Below, in pieces: positions 7,174-12,321 of a DNA stretch of 12,321 nt (positions are counted from its first letter, which is position 1; each line of letters starts with the position of its first letter). Under the pieces are notes generated by a model. The model was not told the DNA's origin, made no database searches, and worked only from the letters and a program-made list of their open reading frames with translations. The stretch comes from Arachidicoccus sp050436765 (GTDB lineage Bacteria > Bacteroidota > Bacteroidia > Chitinophagales > Chitinophagaceae): NCBI RefSeq assembly GCF_050436765.1, contig NZ_JBNQGD010000397.1, positions 1 through 12,321 of the forward strand, written 5' to 3'. A program made the position numbers and the translations under genes.

Positions 7174-7284
7174 CTGCAAATGCCGTTAGTCTGACGGTTG
7201 TTTGTTTACTCCACCGGTGAACGGTTTACGACTAAAATAAACCTATTCTTAAACTAGATTAAGATTAATTAATTTTTTGTTTAG

Positions 7285-7292
7285 GAACTTTG
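7285..7292 (+). promoter_or_regulatory. candidate -7 box (GAACTTTG) for the AhpD-like gene
   Basis: One mismatch from TAnnTTTG and followed by CATC, with a 28-base A-rich leader to the ATG. No TTTG-like -33 box is seen at the expected distance, so support is moderate at best. Confidence 0.35.
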
Positions 7293-7320
7293 CATCATCC
7301 AAAAATAAAAAATTAAAAAA

Positions 7321-7761
7321 ATGGCAAAGAGATTAAATATTAAACAATTGGAACCGCAAGCTTATCAAGGAATGTTCGCCTTAGAAGGTTATTTAGCAAC
7401 GATAAAGCTTTCAAAAATACAAAAGGAGTTATTAAAAATTAGAGCATCTCAGATTAATGGTTGCGCCTATTGTCTGAATATGCATACTACCGATGCCCTT
7501 AAATATGGGGAGACTAACCAACGTATTTTCTTGTTGAATGCCTGGAGGGAAACTGATTTATTTACAGAAGAAGAAAAAGTTATTTTAGCAATGACTGAAG
7601 AAATTACACTCATTCATCAAGGCGGTTTATCTGAACAGACTTACCAAAAAGCAACACAGTTTTTCGATAAGAATCAAATTGCCCAAATTATCATGGCAAT
7701 CGTGGCTATTAATGCCTGGAACAGAATTGCCATCAGTACCGAGATGGAATTAGGTGAATAG
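7321..7761 (+). CDS. carboxymuconolactone decarboxylase / AhpD-family protein (146 aa)
   Basis: A small helical protein of the CMD/AhpD fold. The redox motif is present: INGCAYCLNMHTTDA gives C48, C51 and H55, the CxxCxxxH pattern of alkylhydroperoxidase-like members. Residues 33-46 (IQKELLKIRASQIN) and 84-98 (EEKVILAMTEEITLI) are typical flanking helices. Family members with CxxC act as thiol peroxidases or thiol-disulphide partners; the true substrate here cannot be told. No peroxiredoxin (AhpC) gene is adjacent, so a classical AhpC-AhpD pair is not supported. There is no signal peptide, so it is cytoplasmic. It is probably monocistronic, with its own terminator 24 bases after the stop. Confidence 0.9.
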   Translation: MAKRLNIKQLEPQAYQGMFALEGYLATIKLSKIQKELLKIRASQINGCAYCLNMHTTDALKYGETNQRIFLLNAWRETDLFTEEEKVILAMTEEITLIHQGGLSEQTYQKATQFFDKNQIAQIIMAIVAINAWNRIAISTEMELGE

Positions 7762-7784
7762 TTTTTAAAAAATATCTATATTTA

Positions 7785-7818
7785 GAAAGCAGAGGTATAT
7801 AATTATTTCTGCTTTTTC
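7785..7818 (+). terminator. rho-independent terminator after the AhpD-like gene
   Basis: An 8-bp stem, AAAGCAGA (7786-7793) with TCTGCTTT (7808-7815), an AT-rich 14-base loop, then TTC. The T run overlaps the second arm (CTTTTTC). Confidence 0.75.
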
Positions 7819-7837
7819 ATTAGCTTATTATTAGTTC

Positions 7838-7869
7838 TTTGTTTAATTAATCAAAAATATTTAGCTTTA
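7838..7869 (+). promoter_or_regulatory. probable promoter of the YdeI-family gene
   Basis: TTTG (7838-7841), 20 bases, then TAGCTTTA (7862-7869), one mismatch from TAnnTTTG. Both boxes and their spacing fit the Bacteroidota sigma factor pattern. The predicted leader is about 95 bases and includes three ACAGTT copies (7885, 7899, 7911) and a small GCGA/TCGC hairpin (7908-7919). Confidence 0.45.
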
Positions 7870-7971
7870 TAAAACCTTGTATCAACAGTTACCGACAGAC
7901 AGTTGCAGCGACAGTTCGCGCATTCGAATCATCTGACCGGTTAATTTACTTCTATTGATAATTAATATTGT

Positions 7972-8550
7972 ATGAGTTCTAAAGTTGATTGGTATTTTGA
8001 TAAGGACCAGAAATGGCAAAAAGCAGTAAAACAATTGAGGAAAATCATTCTTGATTGTGGATTAACAGAAGAATTAAAATGGGGGTGTCCGTGCTATACC
8101 TTTCAAAACAGCAATATTGTTTTGATTCATGATTTTAAAGAATATTGTGCGTTGCTGTTTTTTAAGGGTTCACTATTAGAGGATAGTCACAAAATCTTGA
8201 TACAGCAAACACAGAATGTACAAGCAGCACGTCAGATCAGGTTTACCAACGTGCAGGAAATATTGGAAAAGGTAGCGACATTGAAAGCCTATATTTATGA
8301 AGCTATAGAAGTGGAGAAAGCGGGATTGAAAGTGACACTAAAAGAGACTGCAGACTATACTATTCCAGTAGAATTTCAGCGTAAACTAAATAACAATAAG
8401 GCATTAAAATCAGCATTTCAATCGTTAACACCTGGAAGACAAAGGGCCTACATCCTTTATTTCTCCGCACCCAAACAGTCAAAAACAAAAGAATCAAGAA
8501 TTGAAAAATGTATACAACCAATTCTTAGCGGAAAGGGTTTAAATGATTAA
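7972..8550 (+). CDS. YdeI / OmpD-associated family protein (DUF1801 plus OmdA-type domain, 192 aa)
   Basis: Two domains are recognisable. Residues 10-115 look like DUF1801, a small alpha/beta fold, with the typical ELKWGCPCYTFQNSNIVLI and YCALLFFKGSLL stretches. Residues 130-190 are the YdeI/OmdA C-terminal domain, with the characteristic LTPGRQRAYILYFSAPKQSK and RIEKCIQPILSGKG. The two-domain arrangement and length are the family norm. The biochemical role is not established; relatives have been linked to stress and antimicrobial-peptide resistance phenotypes, which I would not assume here. There is no signal peptide. The ATG at 7972 immediately precedes the DUF1801 start. No clear terminator follows. 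Confidence 0.85.
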   Translation: MSSKVDWYFDKDQKWQKAVKQLRKIILDCGLTEELKWGCPCYTFQNSNIVLIHDFKEYCALLFFKGSLLEDSHKILIQQTQNVQAARQIRFTNVQEILEKVATLKAYIYEAIEVEKAGLKVTLKETADYTIPVEFQRKLNNNKALKSAFQSLTPGRQRAYILYFSAPKQSKTKESRIEKCIQPILSGKGLND

Positions 8551-8588
8551 ATTTTAGATCAAAATATTCACTTTTTGACGTTAAAAAT

Positions 8589-8672
8589 AATCGCAGCAGG
8601 GCAGAAAAAGCCAAACATTTGCGGCGATTCTCATCTGGAGAATACATGGGGCGATATACCACAAATTCTCCA
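8589..8672. other. structured non-coding segment between the convergent YdeI-family and nucleoside phosphorylase genes
   Basis: AATCGC (8589-8594) pairs with GCGATT (8624-8629), enclosing GGC/GCC (8600-8602 with 8610-8612). Next is TGGAGAAT (8636-8643) with ATTCTCCA (8665-8672), an 8-bp perfect stem with a 21-base loop. Neither is followed by a T run on either strand, so these are not classical terminators, though a bidirectional termination or 3'-end stabilising role is possible between two converging genes. No open frame of note is present. Confidence 0.3.
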
Positions 8673-8712
8673 AATTAGTATTCATCAATCTTGCAAATGC
8701 TCCCTGCAAAAA

Positions 8713-9534
8713 CTATAATACCAACACCAATTCTTTAAACAATCGCGTGAGTTTGGGTTCTGCTTCTTTTGCAGCCAGCAAAACTTCTTCGTGTGTAATA
8801 ATGTCGTCGGTTTCTCGAATACCTAAATCAGTAACGATACTGATAGCAAACACTTTTATACCGGCGTGTACCGCAGCGATCGTTTCTTGTACAGTACTCA
8901 TGCCTACGACATCTCCCCCTACTGCTTTTATAAGCTTATATTCAGCGCGTGTTTCAAAGGTTGGGCCGGTAACACCCATATAAACGCCCTCCTTCAATTG
9001 ATAATTGTACTTCTCCCCAATTTCTTTCGCTGCAGCAATAATTTTTTTATCATAAGGCTCACTCATATCCGGGAATCTCAAACCTAGGGAATCTTCGTTT
9101 ATTCCAATTAATGGATTATGTGTAAAAAGACTGATATGATCGTTGATAACAACCAAATCTCCCACTTTATAATGGGGATTAACACTTCCCGCTGCATTTG
9201 AAAGCAATAATGTTTCAATGCCTAACAATTTCATTGCTCGGATGGGATAAACAACTTGTGCGGGCGTGTATCCTTCGTAAAAATGAAATCGCCCAGCCAT
9301 AGCCAGAACAGACACCTCATTCAATGTACCAAAAATTAACTTACCACTATGCCCAACGACAGTACTCACCGGAAAATGAGGAATCTCTGCGTAGGGTATT
9401 TCTTTTTCTATAACAATTTCCGAGGCTAGATTACCCAATCCACTTCCTAATACAATTCCGATAATGGGTTTTTCTTTACATTTATTTTGAATATACTTTA
9501 CCGTTTCATTCAATTTATCCGTTAATTCAGACAT
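8713..9534 (-). CDS. purine nucleoside phosphorylase, trimeric class (273 aa)
   Basis: It cleaves purine (deoxy)ribonucleosides with phosphate to the free base and (deoxy)ribose 1-phosphate in purine salvage, in the cytoplasm. Family motifs are complete: phosphate-binding GSGLG (30-34) and H62 in VVGHSGKL; GRFHFYEG (81-88); LSNAAGSVNP (111-120); GPTFETRAEY (190-199) and GMSTVQE (211-217). The usual STVPE carries Q in place of P at 216. The residue corresponding to human N243 (ITN) is D236 (VTD). Length matches the class I trimeric enzymes, not the hexameric DeoD type. The ATG at 9534 is preceded by a perfect -7 box 21 bases away. It is apparently monocistronic: a terminator for the next upstream gene lies between them. 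Confidence 0.95.
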   Translation of the reverse strand: MSELTDKLNETVKYIQNKCKEKPIIGIVLGSGLGNLASEIVIEKEIPYAEIPHFPVSTVVGHSGKLIFGTLNEVSVLAMAGRFHFYEGYTPAQVVYPIRAMKLLGIETLLLSNAAGSVNPHYKVGDLVVINDHISLFTHNPLIGINEDSLGLRFPDMSEPYDKKIIAAAKEIGEKYNYQLKEGVYMGVTGPTFETRAEYKLIKAVGGDVVGMSTVQETIAAVHAGIKVFAISIVTDLGIRETDDIITHEEVLLAAKEAEPKLTRLFKELVLVL

Positions 9535-9555
9535 ACACTTTCATTTATTGTGCGA

Positions 9556-9587
9556 CAAATGTAAATAATTTGCACTTCTAAAACAGT
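9556..9587 (-). promoter_or_regulatory. probable promoter of the purine nucleoside phosphorylase gene
   Basis: On the minus strand, TACATTTG (complement of 9556-9563) is an exact TAnnTTTG match. The -33 position 20 bases upstream reads ACTG (complement of 9584-9587), a weak fit to TTTG. The box ends 21 bases before the ATG. Confidence 0.55.
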
Positions 9588-9599
9588 TTATTGGCTATT

Positions 9600-9633
9600 A
9601 ACAAAGAAAGGTTGATGAAATAAATCATCAACC
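9600..9633 (-). terminator. rho-independent terminator after the small outer-membrane barrel gene
   Basis: A perfect 9-bp stem, GGTTGATGA (9610-9618) with TCATCAACC (9625-9633), and a 6-base loop. Read on the minus strand the hairpin is followed by TTTCTTTGTT, which fits termination of the gene whose stop lies at 9661. Confidence 0.85.
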
Positions 9634-9660
9634 CCTTCAAATAAAATAAAATACTTTGAA

Positions 9661-10218
9661 TTAATCTATAGTATAAGCCAACCGTAAGCCCAAAAATCCC
9701 AATGTCCGTGCATCACCATTTGACTTGTTGTATCCTGTAGAAAGCGCTTCGTATCTAAATCCAATGTCAAAATTACGGTTAACCATTACCCCTATTTGTC
9801 CTGCGTAGGTAAGAGAACTACTATTTTTGGTAATTCTTTCATTTTCTGAATTGGTAGATATGGCCACCCCAATTTGAGGCTCTACATAAAATTGACCAGC
9901 ACTAAAGCGAACACCAGCTTTAATAGGTACAAACCCTTGCGCTTTTGGTGTAAAATCTACACCGGCGACTGTTGTTTTTTTGCCCCAAAAATTATTATAA
10001 CCTGCGGATAAAGTAAATGCAATGGATTCATCAAAATTATACGCATATTTTAAATTCCCACCAAGCCCAAATGAATAACCATCACTAAAATTACCCACCG
10101 GCAACATGGGACTAATGCCTATACTAAATTCTGAGCCAATAGGCCTTTCATAAGTTTGCGCTTTAGTGGTGGCAAATACAAATAAACCACCCACTAATAA
10201 TAACATTACTTTTTTCAT
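9661..10218 (-). CDS. small outer-membrane beta-barrel protein (185 aa)
   Basis: An OmpA-like/OmpX-type barrel without a periplasmic domain, fitting the outer-membrane beta-barrel families common in Bacteroidota. MKKVMLLLVGGLFVFATTKAQ (1-21) is a textbook signal peptide. The rest consists of alternating strands such as FSIGISPMLPVGNF, YSFGLGGNLKYAYNF, IAFTLSAGYNNFWG, FVPIKAGVRFSAGQFYVEPQIGVA, FDIGFRYEAL and TLGFLGLRLAYTID, enough for about 8 strands. I chose the internal ATG at 10216-10218 because it begins the signal peptide; the frame is open for 12 more codons upstream (from 10254) but those residues do not belong to a leader. The function (porin, adhesin or structural) cannot be told. A strong terminator follows. 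Confidence 0.88.
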   Translation of the reverse strand: MKKVMLLLVGGLFVFATTKAQTYERPIGSEFSIGISPMLPVGNFSDGYSFGLGGNLKYAYNFDESIAFTLSAGYNNFWGKKTTVAGVDFTPKAQGFVPIKAGVRFSAGQFYVEPQIGVAISTNSENERITKNSSSLTYAGQIGVMVNRNFDIGFRYEALSTGYNKSNGDARTLGFLGLRLAYTID

Positions 10219-10297
10219 AGTTTTAAAGTTTTGTTTAACTAGTAGTATAGCCAAAGTAGTGCCAAATTCCTTAATTATGAAAAATGAAATCCAAAAA

Positions 10298-10687
10298 TTA
10301 GAAAGGTAGGTCGTCCACTACATCACCTGGATCCGCATCTGGAACGAAATCGGACTTCGGACTAGCAGTGGCTTGCTGCATATTTTGGCTTAAGCTGCCA
10401 GCTGGTTCAATTCGCCATGCGTCCAAATTGGTAATATAATTTTCACGACCATCACGACTCCACTTCGACCCCTTTAAATTGAAAGAAACCTTTAATTCGT
10501 CGCCAATATTAAATTTATCAGGCAGGGCCGTTTTGTCTTGTACACACTGAAATTTAATGTAATTAGTTATAATTCGGCCTCCAATGTCATCAGATTTCTC
10601 GATCACAAATTCCCTTGTCTTAAAAGTTTCTGAACGCTGCATCGTATCATACTTTGCGACTAATTTGCCAATTGCTTCGTAAGCCAT
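10298..10687 (-). CDS. DUF3127-family protein with SSB-like C-terminal tip (129 aa)
   Basis: I recognise DUF3127 from the order FKTREFVIE (22-30), YIKFQCVQDKTALPDKFNIGD (43-63), LKVSFNLKGSKW (65-76) and ITNLDAWRIE (85-94), a compact beta-rich domain of unproven function whose strand pattern resembles an OB fold. After residue 95 comes a low-complexity Ser/Gln/Ala linker, then an acidic end, DADPGDVVDDLPF. The last residues DDLPF closely match the acidic tip of single-stranded DNA-binding protein (DDIPF in E. coli), the peptide by which SSB recruits repair and replication enzymes. That suggests a nucleoid or ssDNA-related role (inference). It lies 50 bases downstream of the proline dehydrogenase stop on the same strand, so they may be co-transcribed; TATATTTT upstream is a poor -7 box. 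Confidence 0.85.
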   Translation of the reverse strand: MAYEAIGKLVAKYDTMQRSETFKTREFVIEKSDDIGGRIITNYIKFQCVQDKTALPDKFNIGDELKVSFNLKGSKWSRDGRENYITNLDAWRIEPAGSLSQNMQQATASPKSDFVPDADPGDVVDDLPF

Positions 10688-10737
10688 TTTTTAAATTTAA
10701 TTATTTGATAAAATATAAACTCAGAATAAAGATATTC

Positions 10738-11946
10738 TTATTTTAATTCCGCTTGTTGGGTTACATTTTTCCTTCTACTAATTTCTTTATTTATTAAAGA
10801 AAGTTCACGACTTGTCTGTCCCTTTACACTGCTGTTTTCCTGGGCACGGCGCATCAAGTAAGGTATTACATCCCGAATTGGGCCAAATGGTAGATATTTA
10901 CTTACGGAAAAGCCATTTTTGGCCAAATTAAAGGTCATATTATCATTCATTCCATATAACTGTGAAAAATGCACATTAGGATGATTGCGCTGAAGTCCTT
11001 TTTCCTCCAATTGTTCAGCCGCTTTTAAAGCGCTTAATTCATTATGAGTAGCTATCACATAAGAGACTGTTTCTATATTGTCAAAACAATACTTTACGGC
11101 CAGGTTGTAATCCAAATCAGTCGCTTCTTTATTTTTTTGTATAGGCGAAGAATAACCTTTATCCATAGCTCTTGCACGTTCCTTTTCCATATAGGCACCG
11201 CGCACCAGTTTTACGGCTAAAATAAAGTTTTGTTGACGTGCGATATCATGTGACATTTTCAAAAATTGCAATCTGTCTTGCCTATACAATTGAATTGTAT
11301 TATATACCAATGGTTTTTCAGTATTATACAGTTCCATCATTTCCATCGTAATACGGTCAATAGGATCTTGAATCCAACTTTCTTCAGCATCTACCAATAT
11401 ACCGATATTTGTCTCTTTAGCTACATCACAAATACGAACTAAACGCTCACGTACTTTTGCCCATTCTATTTCTTGCATTTCATTATCGTGAACCCCACTA
11501 CGCAATCTTGGGGCCTCATTTAATTTCTCCAAGAGTTTAAACCTTGCTAGTCCAGTGATTTTGATGGCTATCAAAGGGATATTTTTTTGGGTTGCTGCAA
11601 AACGTATAACACGTATAAATTCTTCGGTAGCATGTTCAAAACTTTCTTCTGATTCTTTCCCTTCGACACCATAATCAAGTATGGCAGATACATTATATTC
11701 GTTCAACATATTACAAACCCTACCAGTTTCTTCCAAAGTTTCACCTCCAACAAACTGTTTAAAAATGGTCTTTCTAATAAGTCCATTAATAGGTAATCCT
11801 GTCTTTACTAAAAAAGGAGTAAATCGTGTGCCTAAGGATGATAGCAACGAGTAACTCATGGCAGAAAACAAATTTTTAGCAGATTTTAAATCTTTGTCGG
11901 ACTTGTACGCAAATGCAATTTCTGTATTATCGAAAGAAATACTCAT
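10738..11946 (-). CDS. proline dehydrogenase, stand-alone FAD enzyme (402 aa)
   Basis: It oxidises L-proline to pyrroline-5-carboxylate with FAD, the first step of proline catabolism, usually passing electrons to the quinone pool at the membrane. It is the single-domain PRODH barrel, not the fused PutA. Visible motifs are ILVDAEESW (183-191), VKLVRGAYMEKER (245-257), ATHNE (299-303), QLYGMNDN (329-336) and the C-terminal YLPFGPIRDVIPYLMRRAQEN (351-371), whose paired Arg (366-367) bind the proline carboxylate. The frame is open to an ATG at 11970, but I chose the ATG at 11946: MSISFDNTEIAF is a sensible start and a well-formed promoter overlaps the longer version. The partner P5C dehydrogenase is not in the window. 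The last about 25 residues are polar and variable. Confidence 0.93.
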   Translation of the reverse strand: MSISFDNTEIAFAYKSDKDLKSAKNLFSAMSYSLLSSLGTRFTPFLVKTGLPINGLIRKTIFKQFVGGETLEETGRVCNMLNEYNVSAILDYGVEGKESEESFEHATEEFIRVIRFAATQKNIPLIAIKITGLARFKLLEKLNEAPRLRSGVHDNEMQEIEWAKVRERLVRICDVAKETNIGILVDAEESWIQDPIDRITMEMMELYNTEKPLVYNTIQLYRQDRLQFLKMSHDIARQQNFILAVKLVRGAYMEKERARAMDKGYSSPIQKNKEATDLDYNLAVKYCFDNIETVSYVIATHNELSALKAAEQLEEKGLQRNHPNVHFSQLYGMNDNMTFNLAKNGFSVSKYLPFGPIRDVIPYLMRRAQENSSVKGQTSRELSLINKEISRRKNVTQQAELK

Positions 11947-11967
11947 ATAAAGAATGATATTTGTGCG

Positions 11968-11999
11968 CAAATATCGAACAAAAGGATCTAAAATTCAAA
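11968..11999 (-). promoter_or_regulatory. probable promoter of the proline dehydrogenase gene
   Basis: On the minus strand TTTG (complement of 11996-11999), 20 bases, then GATATTTG (complement of 11968-11975), one mismatch from TAnnTTTG. It ends 21 bases before the ATG at 11946 and overlaps the upstream alternative ATG, so it also decides the start. Confidence 0.6.
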
Positions 12000-12244
12000 A
12001 GTAAAAATCAGTTAATTGCAACAAAAAGGATGTAATTCAATTTTTTATTTCTTTTAAGAAGCATCGGAGCTCCTTTTTAAATCAGTCCCGGTTAACCGTG
12101 GCCTATATGTTGACGGCGGAAGGCTAAAATGAGTCGTTTTGTCGCTATATTGATATTAGTATTTTTTAAATAAAAAGAATTAGTCTGAGCGTGCGGCAGC
12201 CCGCTCAAATGATATTTTGAACGCTCCTTATCTCCAACTTTATA
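12000..12244. other. divergent intergenic region between proline dehydrogenase and the right-edge gene
   Basis: No gene is seen. It holds AAAAAGGA (12023-12030) inverted to TCCTTTTT (12071-12078), the palindrome GGAGCTCC (12066-12073), the 10-base palindrome CGGTTAACCG (12089-12098), and the GAGCG/CGCTC hairpin set described separately. I could not match it to a known riboswitch. Confidence 0.45.
12187..12226. promoter_or_regulatory. overlapping inverted repeats just upstream of the right-edge promoter
   Basis: GAGCG (12187-12191) pairs with CGCTC (12202-12206), with an inner GC-GGCA-GC loop. The same GAGCGT (12187-12192) can instead pair with ACGCTC (12221-12226). TCAAA/TTTGA (12205-12209 with 12216-12220) lies between. 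Because it sits upstream of the -7 box it would act as DNA, for example as an operator, unless transcription starts further left. Confidence 0.35.
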
Positions 12245-12252
12245 TATCTTTG
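12245..12252 (+). promoter_or_regulatory. perfect -7 box (TATCTTTG) for the right-edge gene
   Basis: An exact TAnnTTTG match followed by CAT and, nine bases on, the ATG at 12262. A TTTG at 12216-12219 is 25 bases upstream, somewhat longer than ideal. Confidence 0.55.
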
Positions 12253-12261
12253 CATACACAA

Positions 12262-12321
12262 ATGAGCAAAAATCCTAAGAAAAAGAAGTTCGATTTATCC
12301 CTACTTCGCAAAGTTTTTATT
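12262..12321 (+). CDS. N-terminal fragment of an unidentified protein (first 20 codons)
   Basis: The open frame begins ATG AGC AAA AAT and runs to the window end. The visible residues start MSKNPKKKKFDLSLLRKVF. A Lys-rich start followed by a more hydrophobic stretch would suit a cytoplasmic N-terminus leading into a membrane segment, but 20 residues are too few to name a family. A perfect -7 box nine bases upstream makes a real gene likely. Confidence 0.55.
   Translation, partial: MSKNPKKKKFDLSLLRKVFI

Larger units (their letters stand above)
7086..7320. other. intergenic region with palindromes upstream of the AhpD-like gene
   Basis: Besides the 22-base palindrome (7152-7173) it holds CCGTTA/TGACGG (7183-7188 with 7192-7197, one wobble pair), the 8-base palindrome CACCGGTG (7212-7219), and a candidate -7 box near 7285. 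The final bases before the start codon are almost all A, the leader type favoured by Bacteroidota ribosomes. I see no gene. Confidence 0.5.

Noticed and set aside
7321..8550. AhpD-like and YdeI-family genes as one operon
   Set aside because: A terminator-like hairpin (7785-7818) and a separate promoter candidate (7838-7869) lie between them.
8691..8709. TTGCA/TGCAA repeat as a terminator of the nucleoside phosphorylase gene
   Set aside because: The stem is only five pairs and no T run follows on the minus strand.
11947..11970. Upstream ATG (11970) for proline dehydrogenase
   Set aside because: It would lie inside the proposed -7 box and add eight residues not expected for the family.
1278..12321. 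Defence island, mobile element or novel multi-gene system
   Set aside because: The recognisable genes are housekeeping or generic families. There is no integrase, transposase, toxin-antitoxin pair, nuclease cluster, CRISPR array or att-like repeat.

Overview
The window looks like ordinary chromosome from a Bacteroidota, most likely a Chitinophagaceae-type or related member. The DNA is AT-rich. No clear purine-rich Shine-Dalgarno sites stand out, and start codons sit in A-rich leaders. Several genes carry the Bacteroidota promoter -7 box (TAnnTTTG), some with a TTTG-like -33 box about 20 bases upstream. Gene content fits too: stand-alone proline dehydrogenase, DUF3127, PyrR, secreted FKBP isomerase and small outer-membrane beta-barrel proteins. 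I see no mobile element, phage gene, CRISPR array, tRNA or rRNA.

Layout. Positions 2-775 (minus) hold an exported beta-barrel-like protein of unknown role. A 502-base gap follows with an unusually hairpin-rich segment around 1008-1258. Positions 1278-4802 (minus) hold the full-length condensin ATPase gene smc. Across a 203-base divergent gap lies a J-domain protein with a C-terminal membrane anchor (5006-5650, plus). It converges on pyrR (5675-6205, minus). A 10-N assembly gap lies between pyrR and a secreted FKBP-type prolyl isomerase (6303-7022, plus), which ends in a strong terminator. Then come an AhpD-like CxxC protein (7321-7761) and a YdeI-family protein (7972-8550), both plus. The minus-strand block holds purine nucleoside phosphorylase (8713-9534), a small outer-membrane barrel (9661-10218), a DUF3127 protein with an SSB-like C-terminal tip (10298-10687) and proline dehydrogenase (10738-11946). 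The first 20 codons of a plus-strand gene (12262 onward) are cut by the window edge.

The genes do not form one pathway. They are mostly single transcription units for chromosome organisation (smc), nucleotide salvage and pyrimidine control (purine nucleoside phosphorylase, pyrR), proline catabolism, envelope folding (FKBP, beta-barrels) and stress functions (AhpD-like). The only plausible co-transcribed pair is proline dehydrogenase followed by DUF3127 (50-base gap).

I found no clear new multi-gene system. The most interesting leads are the SSB-like tail on the DUF3127 protein, the hairpin-rich element between the first barrel gene and smc, a possible leaderless GTG-start transcript for the J-domain gene, a 22-base perfect palindrome upstream of the AhpD-like gene, and an identical 21-base spacing from -7 box to start codon at three genes.
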